Assembly: GCA_965262595.1 (NCBI GenBank)
Contig: OZ253548.1
Location: 496,001-560,000, forward strand
From: CATQHB01 sp965262595
Lineage (GTDB): Bacteria; Chloroflexota; Dehalococcoidia; Lucifugimonadales; UBA3495
Length of the DNA stretch: 64,000 nt
Direction of reading: 5' to 3'
Made by a program: the position numbers and the translations under genes
Shown here: positions 51,310-60,589 of the stretch, in pieces
Position numbering within the stretch: position 1 is the stretch's first letter
How the letters are laid out: each line of letters opens with the position of its first letter
The notes under the pieces: generated by a model
The model's database searches: none
Told to the model about the DNA's origin: nothing
The model's input: the letters and a program-made list of their open reading frames with translations, nothing else

Positions 51310-52713
51310 TTACGCAAACTGAAATTCCCGGGTGGCGGCAACCATCGCCAGCATCAACCCGGTGCGCTGCTCCGATTTCAGAGCTTTTTCTTCGGTTTCC
51401 CAATTGATGTCGCCGCCTTGCTGCGCCTGAGTCAGCAACTCCTGGTAGGTTCCCTCGTCTACTTCCATCGGCCCGACCAGGTCCAGGCAGGTATTTACGA
51501 ATTCGGCGGGAGAAAGCTTGCCTCGCTGTTTAACTTCGGCCACGATGGCTTTGATTCCTGGAAGGGAGGTGTCCGACAGCAACTTGGCGGCGAAATTAAC
51601 CCGCCGAACCAATGCGCCGCCGTCGATCCATTCTGAGCCGGTATGCCAGCTTTCAACGCTTGGAGGATTCATCAACTCCTGGCCCTGCCATCCGCACTCA
51701 AAGGCCAGCAGGGGGAAGCCCGTCCTCGGGGCGCCGTAATTGCCGGCCAGACGCGCAGTGCTTACGACCAGTTCGGCAGGACTCTTAACGTGGACGAAGC
51801 GGGCCCGTTTGAAGAAGTCCGAGTTGAAAAGTACCCTCAATATGGAGCGAATGTCCGCCTGGGAGTCCATATAGGCCTTGACCAGAATTTCGATGGCTTC
51901 CGGGTCATTCGGCGGTGTAATATTCCAGGCCGGCACCTGGGGCTCGTCGGCCACAAAGAAGTTGTAAAGGTGACGCGCCAAGAACCGGGCGGTATCTTCC
52001 TGTTTGATGACGATGTCAATTATATCGCCACCATCAAAGTTGCCGGAATGGCCCAGGAACTGTTTTTCGCCGTAGTCGTGGTCTTCCGGTTTGAACTCAA
52101 AGCTCCAAAAGAAGCGGCCCAGGGGCTGGCGCGGCGGCTTGGTGCCGATGGTCCAGCCGGTAAAAGCGCGGGATGCTTCCTTAATATCGTCCTCGGAGTA
52201 GTGACCTACCCCCATCGAGAACAGCTCCAGCAATTCTCGTCCCCAGTTCTCGTTAATTGCCCCGTAATGATTGCCGTTATTGTCAAGCCAGAAAATCATC
52301 GCCGGATTCTTGGCCAACTGCATCAGCAGATTCGGGAAAGTTGAAAGCCCTTCCCGGCGCAACATGGCGACCTGCTGCAACAGTTCCGGTGGATTATCTA
52401 CCTTGGAATTGCCGGTGGCGAACAACTGATGCCAAAACAAGGCGATCTTTTCCTGCAGCGGCCACCGAGTGTTGATCATTCGGTAAACCCACTCGGTTTG
52501 GGCCGATACCGGCGCCAAAGAACTCTCAAAGTGGGGGAAGTAGCGGATTAGCTCGTCTTCGTCCACCCCAGGCTCGTCGCCGGGATTCAAGAGTTCCTCT
52601 ACGGTGACTTCGTATCCTTTGGCTGCCCGTTCTTCAAGCTCAGATCGTGACGCACCAAAGGCGGCGCGACGCATCAAGTGAGCCATTAAAGTTATTTCTT
52701 CTTGGCTCGGCAT
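51310..52713 (-). CDS. DUF1800-family protein
   Basis: 467 residues, with AGGAGGG 6 nt upstream of the ATG. The start (LMRRAAFGASRSELE), the WRHQLF-type stretch FWHQLFATGNSKV, ENWGRELLELFSMG and YSEDDIKEASRAFTGWTI are family hallmarks. Function is unknown; DUF1800 and DUF1501 genes occur together across bacteria. No signal peptide is visible. It heads a minus-strand unit with DUF1501 and the NHL protein. Confidence 0.9.
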   Translation of the reverse strand: MPSQEEITLMAHLMRRAAFGASRSELEERAAKGYEVTVEELLNPGDEPGVDEDELIRYFPHFESSLAPVSAQTEWVYRMINTRWPLQEKIALFWHQLFATGNSKVDNPPELLQQVAMLRREGLSTFPNLLMQLAKNPAMIFWLDNNGNHYGAINENWGRELLELFSMGVGHYSEDDIKEASRAFTGWTIGTKPPRQPLGRFFWSFEFKPEDHDYGEKQFLGHSGNFDGGDIIDIVIKQEDTARFLARHLYNFFVADEPQVPAWNITPPNDPEAIEILVKAYMDSQADIRSILRVLFNSDFFKRARFVHVKSPAELVVSTARLAGNYGAPRTGFPLLAFECGWQGQELMNPPSVESWHTGSEWIDGGALVRRVNFAAKLLSDTSLPGIKAIVAEVKQRGKLSPAEFVNTCLDLVGPMEVDEGTYQELLTQAQQGGDINWETEEKALKSEQRTGLMLAMVAATREFQFA

Positions 52714-53028
52714 GGATTCCCTCCTGATTAAACATTCCAGATTTCCGGATTCTCAACTTGGCTCGGTGCATTTCGACCGGTGTTACGCAGTTTAGTGCTG
52801 GGATATCACTGCTGAATCTCTCCCTGCCGGGTCAATTTCAACAGAGGCATATTACATTATATAGGCTACCGGACGTTCAGGAAAGCAGCCGGTCAAACTG
52901 AATCCGGAACCGGCCCGATTGGCTGCCGGCGCCTAACCCAATCGCCTAATCCAATCGCCCAAACGGCTCCCTAAACTGGCGTCATTAAAAGAAGAACCGG
53001 TACGGCGGGCTAATGTCGCCTGTTGAGC
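52714..53028. other. 315-bp intergenic region, no gene
   Basis: It holds the promoter region for the DUF1800 unit and the 3' end of the VOC gene. Imperfect CCAATCGCC repeats are seen at about 52937-52970. I find nothing more. Confidence 0.5.
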
Positions 53029-53526
53029 TTAACGGGCGGCAGTTTGTCCCGCTAGTTCCTCACTCCAGGGCCCGGGGAATTTGCCTTGCAGCCGCCCCTC
53101 ACCCATAAAGACGTTTTCCTGTCGATTCCACTCGCTCCGGGGCAATTCGTAGGAGACTTCAATTCCATTGCCGTCCGGGTCATGGAAATAAATGCCAATG
53201 GAAATGCCGTGGTCGCTGATATGCTCAATGGCGAGGTTTTTTTCCTTGGCCCGGTAGTAAAACTCCTTCAGGTCATCGAGGCTCTCCATCATCCAGGCCA
53301 TGTGGTTCAGCCCCACCTGACGATGTTGAACGGCCGGGGCGTCCTCGCCTACCTCAATCAGGGCTACTTCGTGGGACTGTTCAATGTCAGCCGACATAAA
53401 AGCGGCCCTTCCGGGCATAAAATCGTACGTATGCAGACCCAGAATGTCCTCATACCACTTTTGCGAGCGCTCGGCGTTGCGGACAAAAAGGTTTACGTGG
53501 CCCAGGAACTTTGGCTTGTAGGTCAT
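53029..53526 (-). CDS. VOC-superfamily protein (glyoxalase/extradiol dioxygenase-like)
   Basis: 165 residues, two beta-alpha-beta-beta-beta modules. The metal ligand positions are FLGHVNLFV (His10), GLNHMAWMM (His) and GNGIEVSYEL (Glu), matching the extradiol-dioxygenase-like set. DILGLHTYDF follows the first module. The substrate is unknown; the family includes glyoxalases, catechol dioxygenases and fosfomycin-resistance proteins. GAGG stands upstream of the ATG. Confidence 0.85.
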   Translation of the reverse strand: MTYKPKFLGHVNLFVRNAERSQKWYEDILGLHTYDFMPGRAAFMSADIEQSHEVALIEVGEDAPAVQHRQVGLNHMAWMMESLDDLKEFYYRAKEKNLAIEHISDHGISIGIYFHDPDGNGIEVSYELPRSEWNRQENVFMGEGRLQGKFPGPWSEELAGQTAAR

Positions 53527-53661
53527 TTCCTCACCTCTTCGCTAATACCCGACTTTACCGGATGCCTTTAGGAATTACCCATAAATTACCATAACGATAA
53601 CCGGTGACGCAATCGGATACGGATGACGCTATTCAGCAGGGACCGCTTATGCTGGCTAAAG

Positions 53662-54564
53662 TCAGGCGGGGACAAAGGGAACTACATCGCTTTGAAAACG
53701 TTCCATTGCTTCAAATTTTTCAGCAAAAGAAGCTCCGGGCATCTCCATAATAATGTGGCTCACCCCCACATTGGCATATTCGGCAATGTCGCCGATTATA
53801 TCTTCCACCGATCCCTGCAAGGGCAGCCTGCCTTCGGCGGAAGTGGAATCGCTAAAGAGCAGGTTTCCCCGAAAAGACAGTTGAGGCGGCACATCCCTTC
53901 CGATTCTCGAGCTGAACTCTCGCATATAGGCCGCCTTTTCCGCTAATTCCTGGGGCGGAATCTGCACCGGATGCCAGAAATCCCCGTACCGGGCGGCCCG
54001 TCGGGCGCCCGCGCGGCTTCGTCCTCCGATCCAGATAGGCGGGTGCGGTTGCTGCACCGGCATTGGCGAAAAAGTCACGTCGGAAATGTGAAAACCACCG
54101 CCCTCAAAGTCGGGAGTCGGGTTGGTCCACAGTTCCTTGAGTAACCGAAGATATTCATTGCTGACCGCTCCCCGATCCGAAAAAGGGGCGTTCAATGCGT
54201 TAAATTCACCTTCCATCCAGCCCACGGCGGCGCCGAAAATAACCCTCCCTCCGGACAGCACGTCCGCAGTGGCGATAGCTTTGGCCAGGATTACCGGGTT
54301 GCGGTAGGGAAGAATAATAACGCTGGTTCCAATGTTAACTCTGCTGGTAATCGCGCCGAGATGGGCCAGCAGAGTCATCGGCTCCAGCATATCGTTGCGG
54401 TACACAATCTCCGGAGGTCGGTCGGGAATAAGGTGGGGGACGATGATGTGGTCGGTGACCCAAACCGAATCGTAACCCGATTCTTCGGCCTTGATTGCCA
54501 TCTCGGTCAAACTGTCGATCTCGATGGGACGTCCATAGTGGGGAATACAAACGCCGAATTTCAT
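53662..54564 (-). CDS. Luciferase-like (LLM class) flavin-dependent oxidoreductase, F420-type
   Basis: 300 residues, TIM-barrel. The pattern SGYDSVWVTDHI, NIGTSVIILPYRNPVILAKA, GRVIFGAAVGWMEGEFNAL and WIGGRSRAGARRAARYGDFW is typical of F420-dependent members of the luciferase family. It is the second LLM protein in the window and shares little with the one at 44623. Co-factor and substrate are inferred only. Confidence 0.88.
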   Translation of the reverse strand: MKFGVCIPHYGRPIEIDSLTEMAIKAEESGYDSVWVTDHIIVPHLIPDRPPEIVYRNDMLEPMTLLAHLGAITSRVNIGTSVIILPYRNPVILAKAIATADVLSGGRVIFGAAVGWMEGEFNALNAPFSDRGAVSNEYLRLLKELWTNPTPDFEGGGFHISDVTFSPMPVQQPHPPIWIGGRSRAGARRAARYGDFWHPVQIPPQELAEKAAYMREFSSRIGRDVPPQLSFRGNLLFSDSTSAEGRLPLQGSVEDIIGDIAEYANVGVSHIIMEMPGASFAEKFEAMERFQSDVVPFVPA

Positions 54565-54802
54565 CGCCGGCTGCCTCCTATCCTTGTTTTCCGAATGTCG
54601 CTTGCTTGAGAATTGAGTGCCGCTCTATCTCCAGGTATTGAATGTTGATTCACGAAGCAGAATCAGCGGAGACCTGCCCTGGCAATTCTGAAATGGCTAG
54701 AGGAACGGCTGTCAGAGTCTGGTCAACACCTGGGGCTGTGAGATTCGGTGGCCGGCCAAGCAATGCTGTCTTGTGTCCTTGTCCGGCCCGCTTGCAATAC
54801 TT

Positions 54803-55696
54803 TCATGCCGGGGCCGGGTAGTTTTCCAGCCACCAACGAGCGATCTCAATTCTCCTCGCGAACCAAACATCTGGAAAGCTTTTGGCATATTCGATGAACC
54901 GCTCCACTGCCCGGGACCGGGCGGGCCGGCCGGTTATGCGGCAGTGCAGTCCGACCGACATCATCTTGGGATGGGTTTCCCCTTCATCGTAAAGGCAGTC
55001 AAAAGAATCTTTCAGGTACTCAAAGAAATCCCCGGTACTCACCAAACCGCCGCGCCAGAACCGAGCGTCGTTGGTTTCAAAGCTATATGGAATCACCAGC
55101 CAGGGGCGGTCATTAGCCGTTACGTAATATGGCAGGTCGTCGTTGGTGGCGATGCTGTCGTAAAGGAAGCCTCCCTCGGCGGCTACCAGTTCCCTGGTGT
55201 GGATGCTCGGGCCATAGCGAGTGAACCAGCCAAGAGGCCGCTCACCGGTGGCGCCGGTCAGGGACTCAACGGTCTTTTCGATGTCCCGTCTTTCCTCTTC
55301 CCGGCCCATCAAGTTTGATTCGGCCCAGCGGTAGCCATGGCCGCATGGTTCGTGGCCCCGGGCCGTGATCTCCCGGGCCAGCTCCGGGTTGCGTTCCAGG
55401 GCCAGGGCGCAGCAATAGAAAGTAGTCTTGATTTGGTGCCGGTCGAACATATCCAGCAACCGCCAAACCCCTACTCGGCTGCCGTACTCAAAGAAGGATT
55501 CGTTGAACAAGTCGCGTTGTTCCAGGGGAACCGGCGAAGGAACCTCGTTATTGGTTTCGTGATGCGCGTCCCCATCCAGAATGGAGTATTCCGAGCCTTC
55601 CTCATAATTCACCACTACTGAGACGGCAATTCTGGCGTTATTCGGCCATTGTATTTGCGGAACGTTGGGGCCGTATCCGACGTAATCACGCTGCAT
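54803..55696 (-). CDS. Polysaccharide-deacetylase-fold protein, PuuE (allantoinase)-like
   Basis: 297 residues from the ATG at 55696 (GGAGGG 12 nt upstream); the frame is open to 55879 but the added residues do not match. VVNYEEGSEYSILDGD near the N-terminus, FFEYGSRVGVWRLLDMF, HGYRWAE and the late RPLGWFTRYGPS are characteristic of the cofactor-free allantoinase PuuE and relatives. No other purine-degradation gene is near, so the substrate might be a different cyclic amide. Confidence 0.82.
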   Translation of the reverse strand: MQRDYVGYGPNVPQIQWPNNARIAVSVVVNYEEGSEYSILDGDAHHETNNEVPSPVPLEQRDLFNESFFEYGSRVGVWRLLDMFDRHQIKTTFYCCALALERNPELAREITARGHEPCGHGYRWAESNLMGREEERRDIEKTVESLTGATGERPLGWFTRYGPSIHTRELVAAEGGFLYDSIATNDDLPYYVTANDRPWLVIPYSFETNDARFWRGGLVSTGDFFEYLKDSFDCLYDEGETHPKMMSVGLHCRITGRPARSRAVERFIEYAKSFPDVWFARRIEIARWWLENYPAPA

Positions 55697-56183
55697 ACCG
55701 TTTATCCGCCCTCCGGTGGAAGTTAGGAAGGTCGTTCTGACGAAACGACAAATGGGGGAGACACAAGCATTATAGCCTCGACGCCAACAAGGCGATAGTA
55801 GCGGGTCGGCCAGCCCATCCGCTGCCGGTGCATTGACGCTCAGCCAGGTTTGGTCTTTGCCAGGCCAATCCCAGGCCAATCTATGAAGGAGTAATTGGGC
55901 TCACTTACGAATTACATAAGAGTTCAGCCAATCCCCTGAAGTAATCCGTCTGAAAGACCCGTTAGCAAGAACGACCTGATGCTTTGCGGCGTATTGACAA
56001 AGATATTTTCATTGTATAGAGTCACGGAAAATCCAGGAACGGATGCAGATACGGCTCTTTGCGGAGTCCGGTATGCAGAGTCCGGTATATTGAATTGGGG
56101 CCGAAGCGCGATGCTCAAGGCGCAATTGATTCCTTCGCCAAGGGCCCTGTCCTGCCCATCTTGTCTGAAGTGAGGCGTATAAC
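55697..56183. other. 490-bp divergent intergenic region
   Basis: It separates the PuuE-like gene (-) from the ABC ATPase pair (+). I find no gene. TTGACA at 55994-55999 with TATAGA at 56015-56020 is a possible promoter for the ABC genes, though the 15-bp spacer is short. Confidence 0.4.
55994..56020 (+). promoter_or_regulatory. Possible promoter of the ABC ATPase pair
   Basis: Perfect TTGACA (55994-55999), then TATAGA (56015-56020) after 15 bp, about 165 nt upstream of the GTG at 56184. Spacing is below optimum. Confidence 0.3.
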
Positions 56184-57194
56184 GTGGCAGTTACCCAAGC
56201 CGGTAACTACACCGGTAAAGAGACCGAAAATGATGTCGTGTTGGAAGTTGAAAATCTTCGCACCTACTTTAGTACCCGTTGGGGCACGGTTAAGGCAGTC
56301 GATGGCGTCAGCTTTGACTTGCGCCGGGGCGAGACCCTGGGCATAGTAGGCGAGTCGGGCTGCGGCAAGTCGGTTACGATGCTGTCCCTGATGCGCCTGA
56401 TTCCCATACCGCCCGGCGAGATTGTCAGTGGGAAGATTGTCCTGCAGGGTCAAGACCTGCTCCAGCTAAGCGAACATGAAATGAGCAAGGTTCGAGGCAG
56501 TCAAATTGCATTGATAATCCAGGACCCGATGACCTCGCTCAACCCGGTATTTACCATCGGAAGCCAGGTAAGCGAGGCAATAAAGATTCACCAGGACATT
56601 CCGAAGAAAGGCATCCTGGACCAAACCCTGTCGGTGCTGCGGAAGGTCAACATTCCCGCCGCCGAATCCAGGGTCAAGGATTATCCCCATCAGCTTAGTG
56701 GCGGAATGCGCCAACGGGTGGTAGGGGCCATTGGCATTTCCTGCGAGCCGGCAGTGTTGATTGCCGATGAACCGACAACTTCCCTGGATGTTACGATTCA
56801 GGCTCAATACCTCAAACTGCTGAAGGACTTGCAGCGGCAGTCAAACTTGGCGCTGATTTTCATCACCCATGACTTTGGCGTGGTCGCCAAGATGTGCGAC
56901 CGTGTCGCCGTGATGTATGCCGGCAAGATAGTGGAAACCGGCGGAGTGAGGGAGATTTTCAATAACCCCTCGCACCCCTATACCGAGGCGTTGCTGCGAT
57001 CCGTTCCCAAGATTGAAGAGGACGTCGACCGGCTCTTTGCTATCGAAGGGCAGCCGCCGGCCCTGCATAATTTGCCTCCCGGCTGTGCTTTCGCCGATCG
57101 CTGTCAACACGTTATGGAGCGGTGCCGCGAAGAATATCCGCCGGCTTTTCAAGTTTCGGAAACCCATCAATCGGCTTGCTGGAGGTTGGCATGA
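56184..57194 (+). CDS. Oligopeptide/dipeptide ABC transporter ATP-binding protein (OppD/DppD-like)
   Basis: 336 residues. Walker A GESGCGKS, ABC signature LSGGMRQR, Walker B VLIADEPTTSLD, and the C-terminal oligopeptide-transporter extension with PPGCAFADRC. It energises import of peptides or other nickel/peptide-family solutes. GTG start. Its TGA overlaps the ATG of the next gene (ATGA), so the pair is co-translated. No permease or binding protein gene is next to it in the window. Confidence 0.93.
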   Translation: MAVTQAGNYTGKETENDVVLEVENLRTYFSTRWGTVKAVDGVSFDLRRGETLGIVGESGCGKSVTMLSLMRLIPIPPGEIVSGKIVLQGQDLLQLSEHEMSKVRGSQIALIIQDPMTSLNPVFTIGSQVSEAIKIHQDIPKKGILDQTLSVLRKVNIPAAESRVKDYPHQLSGGMRQRVVGAIGISCEPAVLIADEPTTSLDVTIQAQYLKLLKDLQRQSNLALIFITHDFGVVAKMCDRVAVMYAGKIVETGGVREIFNNPSHPYTEALLRSVPKIEEDVDRLFAIEGQPPALHNLPPGCAFADRCQHVMERCREEYPPAFQVSETHQSACWRLA

Positions 57195-58195
57195 CCCTAG
57201 CTGAACAACCGGTGGCAGCCGACACCTCGGAGTCGTCCCTGCTGCAAATACGGGGATTGAAGAAATACTTTCCGGTAACCAAAGGATTGCTATTCTCCAG
57301 GACTACCGGCCACCTGAAGGCGGTTGACGGTATTTCCTTTGACGTAGAGCGGGGTAAAACCCTGGGTATCGTCGGGGAGTCGGGGTGCGGCAAGAGTACC
57401 ACTGCCAAGCTGCTGTTGATGCTGGAGGAACCCACTGAGGGCAGCATACTCTATGAGGGGCAGGACATTCATAAGGCCAATTCTTCCCAGCGGAAAGAGT
57501 ACCGCAGTTCGGTGCAAGCTGTCTTTCAAGACCCCTGGAGCTCGCTGAACCCACGAATGCGAGTGAAAGACCTGATCGCCGAGCCAATGTCGATAAACTG
57601 GGATGTTCCCCACCGGCAGATTGAGGAGCGAGTGGAAAAATTGCTCCAGGATGTGGGCCTAAGTTCTTACCACTCCAACCTGTACCCCCACGAGTTTAGC
57701 GGCGGGCAGCGGCAGCGGTTGGCGATTGCCCGGGGGATGGCCCTCAACCCCAAGATGATAGTACTCGATGAGCCGGTGTCGGCATTGGATGTTTCCATCC
57801 GCGCCCAAATAATGAATCTGCTAAAGGACTTGCAGAAGGAATACCAGGTAACCTACCTGCTTATTGCCCACCACCTGGCAACGGTAAGGTATATGTGCGA
57901 CCGGGTGGCGGTCATGTATCTGGGCCAGATTGTGGAATCCGCCGACGTCAAGGAACTGTTCAACAATGCCTTGCATCCTTACACCAAGGCATTAATGTCG
58001 GCGGCCCTGCCCTCTCACCCGGACACGGAACAAGATGAAATAATCTTGACCGGAGAGGTGCCTTCGCCGCTGAACCCGCCGTCGGGTTGCCGATTCCATA
58101 CGCGCTGCCCCTTTGCCATGGACCGGTGTTCTGTTGAGGAGCCGCAATCCAAGGAATTGGCTCCGGGTCATATAACTTCCTGTCACCTTTATTAG
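57191..58195 (+). CDS. Oligopeptide/dipeptide ABC transporter ATP-binding protein (OppF/DppF-like)
   Basis: 334 residues from the ATG at 57191, with GGAGG 4-9 nt upstream. Walker A GESGCGKST, signature FSGGQRQR, Walker B MIVLDEPVSALD, and the C-terminal PPSGCRFHTRC motif of this subfamily. It pairs with the preceding ATPase to drive one transporter. A GC-rich hairpin lies 25 bp after the stop. Confidence 0.93.
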   Translation: MTLAEQPVAADTSESSLLQIRGLKKYFPVTKGLLFSRTTGHLKAVDGISFDVERGKTLGIVGESGCGKSTTAKLLLMLEEPTEGSILYEGQDIHKANSSQRKEYRSSVQAVFQDPWSSLNPRMRVKDLIAEPMSINWDVPHRQIEERVEKLLQDVGLSSYHSNLYPHEFSGGQRQRLAIARGMALNPKMIVLDEPVSALDVSIRAQIMNLLKDLQKEYQVTYLLIAHHLATVRYMCDRVAVMYLGQIVESADVKELFNNALHPYTKALMSAALPSHPDTEQDEIILTGEVPSPLNPPSGCRFHTRCPFAMDRCSVEEPQSKELAPGHITSCHLY

Positions 58196-58219
58196 CCAAT
58201 TGGCCGAATCGGGCCAATC

Positions 58220-58245
58220 CCTTCCGGCCAGACCGGGCCGGAAGG
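58220..58245. terminator. GC-rich hairpin between convergent genes
   Basis: CCTTCCGGCC (58220-58229) and GGCCGGAAGG (58236-58245) form a perfect 10-bp stem with a 6-nt loop, between the OppF-like gene (+) and the DipZ-like gene (-). No U-tract follows, so termination is possible but not certain. Confidence 0.5.
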
Positions 58246-58272
58246 CGCCGGACTGTCGGTATCGCAGCTAAT

Positions 58273-59526
58273 TCAGGGCCCGTCCTGGTAGATCCCGAAG
58301 GTGAAGGCATAAAGTCCGAACCGGTCGGAATTGGCGGTTAAGCGTAATGTTTTACGTTGCGCATAGTTAGGGTTTTCCACCACCCGGTACATTCGGGATT
58401 CGTCAATCCACAAATAGCTTTCTCCATCTGCTCCAATAATCACGTCTTCGCCGCGATTTTCTTCGGTCAGATATTTTCCCTCCATTGTCACCCGCACTTT
58501 GTGCTCCTCCCCCGCTTCTGTGGTAAGCACCGCATTGACACTGCGGGCCGAAAATACCAGAGCGACATAATCTTCAAATTCGGTAGTCTGCCGAGCGTGC
58601 CGCGCTTTTTGGGGTTCGCTGCTCCAAAGTCCGTGGAAATAGATTAGGTTCGGTTGCAAGTATTCGGGAGCCACCAGGCGCAGGGTTTCGCCGGAGAGCC
58701 GATAGTAGTCCAACTGGTCGGTGTAGCCCTGGCCGTAATATTCAAGCTCAAAGGCGCCACGCTCATATCCGGCATAGAGTTCCCGGGTTACCTCGGCGTC
58801 CGGTGCGGCCGCAAACTTTACGTCCTGGAAATGGTCGGGAAGCGGCGCCTGGGGGTCATCGGAGAGATCGGCGCCGGCTTCTTCCAGCAGTTGGCGTATA
58901 TGTTCCTCGGCGGTTGCGTAACCACCCTCGCCGACCTGTTGGTGCCTTACCCGCCCTTCCTGGTCAATCAAGTATTTGGCGGGCCAAAAGATGTTCTGAT
59001 AGTTATCCCAGGTAACATAATCGTTGTCCAGGGCTACCGGCCAGGTGATGCCATAGTCTTTGGCAGCTTGTCGAACGTTTGTGGGGTCTTTTTCAAACTC
59101 AAACTCGGGCGTATGGATGCCCAGGACGACCAAACCGTCGTCGGCATATTGATGGTGCCAATGCTTGAGATAGGGAAAAGTGCGAATGCAGTTGACGCAG
59201 GTATAGGTCCAAAAATCCAGCAAAATGACATTGCCCCGTAAATCGGAGAGGGTCAGTGGTTCGCTGTTAATCCATTCCGCGATACCTGCGATATCCGCTG
59301 CGGCCGGCCCGGATACCGGAGCAATATTCCGGTTGAGCTCCACAGAAGCTGGAGGGGCAATAGGGCTGGAGGGGCTGGTAAATACCGCAGTCAGCCATAC
59401 GGCGGCGATTATAAGGGACAGAACGGCTGGCGGGACGACGCTGTACCACGACCATGACCATGTCCTGGGTGGCCGAGTCGTCTGCCTGCCTTCAGCTTCT
59501 CCCCCGGTGGGATTTGGCATATTCAC
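58273..59526 (-). CDS. Membrane-anchored thioredoxin-like protein, DipZ C-terminal-type
   Basis: 417 residues. Residues ~30-50 are a TM anchor after a basic, tryptophan-rich N-terminus; ~80-235 is a TlpA-type thioredoxin with DFWTYTCVNCIRT (Cys110, Cys113); ~235-417 is a beta-rich domain typical of the C-terminus of DipZ-like proteins (for instance LRLVAPEYLQPNLIYF, RSVNAVLTTEAGE, FGLYAFTFGIY). It lacks the DipZ membrane-embedded CcdA-like part. It is probably extracytoplasmic and acts in thiol exchange. It is the cysteine-containing relative of the candidate selenoprotein at 45927. Confidence 0.88.
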   Translation of the reverse strand: MNMPNPTGGEAEGRQTTRPPRTWSWSWYSVVPPAVLSLIIAAVWLTAVFTSPSSPIAPPASVELNRNIAPVSGPAAADIAGIAEWINSEPLTLSDLRGNVILLDFWTYTCVNCIRTFPYLKHWHHQYADDGLVVLGIHTPEFEFEKDPTNVRQAAKDYGITWPVALDNDYVTWDNYQNIFWPAKYLIDQEGRVRHQQVGEGGYATAEEHIRQLLEEAGADLSDDPQAPLPDHFQDVKFAAAPDAEVTRELYAGYERGAFELEYYGQGYTDQLDYYRLSGETLRLVAPEYLQPNLIYFHGLWSSEPQKARHARQTTEFEDYVALVFSARSVNAVLTTEAGEEHKVRVTMEGKYLTEENRGEDVIIGADGESYLWIDESRMYRVVENPNYAQRKTLRLTANSDRFGLYAFTFGIYQDGP

Positions 59527-59650
59527 CGCAAAATCCTGGCAAGACGCCGTTGGTTGCCTTTATGGAAGTCGGCCGCGGCCCAGGCATGACCCTACTGTAA
59601 CTCAGAGGCTGGGGTACTAAGGCTGGTGGAAGAAACCTTGAAATGAGGAG

Positions 59651-59696
59651 CCGATAAAAACAAATCCGGGCTGGCGGGACAATCCCGCCAACCCGG
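59651..59696 (-). terminator. Rho-independent terminator of the duplicated-domain gene
   Basis: On the minus strand a 14-bp stem (59696-59683 with 59679-59666, one C-A mismatch, 3-nt loop) is followed by ATTTGTTTTT. It lies 27 bp after the stop codon at 59723. Confidence 0.75.
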
Positions 59697-59722
59697 AAAA
59701 TAGACTCAGTTAACCCAATCGC

Positions 59723-60589
59723 TTATCTGGCAACCAGGTTGGGAGTGGCGGGACCGTCAATGACTTGAACGTCACCGGCGGGCTGAAACTCGCGAGCCTT
59801 GGCTTCCAGCGAAGGCATAATGGACTCAATCAAGTCCTGGTCCAAGTCGGCGGCGACGCCGGGGTAGCCGGCGCGGGCGATCATCGCCTTCAGGTTCTTG
59901 TTCTTGAACTGATTAAGGGTCCATTCCAGGGGGTCGGATACGATAGTCCGGTCCCAGAAGATCCGGTGGTTCTTGTTGCGGGGACCGTAATGATAATGGG
60001 GGGCGTCCCGGAAGCAGTCAAAAGCCAACAGTTCGGTTTCTTCGGTGTAGGTGCGACCGGGAGTGCCGGACAAATCGGAGAGAACGTGAATGGCCAAGCC
60101 GCCGTCCCCACCGGCCTGCTTGCGGACTTCCAGCCCGAACCGAATGTTACCGGCTTCGAAAATGTCGTGGCCCCGGTTGTGCTTCACGGTGTTGCGTCCG
60201 GTGGCATAAACCTCACGAGCGGTAGTTTCCAGCTCTTCGGCCACTGCCTTGACCTGGTCCGTGTTTACGTTCTTGGCCGTGTCTTCATAACCGGCTTCGA
60301 TCAACATATTGGTCAGGTTGGACTTAATCTGCTTTACCGACCATCGGATTGGGTTGCCATCTACGACCGGGTCCATTCGGCAAACCTTGTTCTTGCCTTC
60401 CGGCCCATAAATATAACTGCGCTCGTCATCGAAGCAGTTGAACCGCAGCATAGTAGTGTCGTTAGCTTCTACCAGGATTACCACTCCCTGGTCGGAATGA
60501 TCCTGTAGGTTGCCATCCCAAAGCTCGTGCTGTACGACAAATGTCACAGCCCCGGCTTCAATCTTTGTCCTGGCTGCCTGCTGCATCAT
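59723..60589 (-). CDS. Protein with two copies of an unknown ~95-residue domain
   Basis: 288 residues, soluble. Residues ~11-101 and ~147-242 are homologous: MLRFNCFDDERSYIYGP and LLAFDCFRDAPHYHYGP, then WSVKQIKSNLTNMLIEAGY and WTLNQFKNKNLKAMIARAGY. The conserved core is a Cys-Phe, Tyr-x-Tyr-Gly-Pro and a Trp-(x7)-Asn-Leu segment. It ends in a short proline-rich tail. I do not recognise a named function. The gene stands alone with a strong ribosome site (AGGAGG near 60602) and its own terminator. Confidence 0.7.
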   Translation of the reverse strand: MMQQAARTKIEAGAVTFVVQHELWDGNLQDHSDQGVVILVEANDTTMLRFNCFDDERSYIYGPEGKNKVCRMDPVVDGNPIRWSVKQIKSNLTNMLIEAGYEDTAKNVNTDQVKAVAEELETTAREVYATGRNTVKHNRGHDIFEAGNIRFGLEVRKQAGGDGGLAIHVLSDLSGTPGRTYTEETELLAFDCFRDAPHYHYGPRNKNHRIFWDRTIVSDPLEWTLNQFKNKNLKAMIARAGYPGVAADLDQDLIESIMPSLEAKAREFQPAGDVQVIDGPATPNLVAR

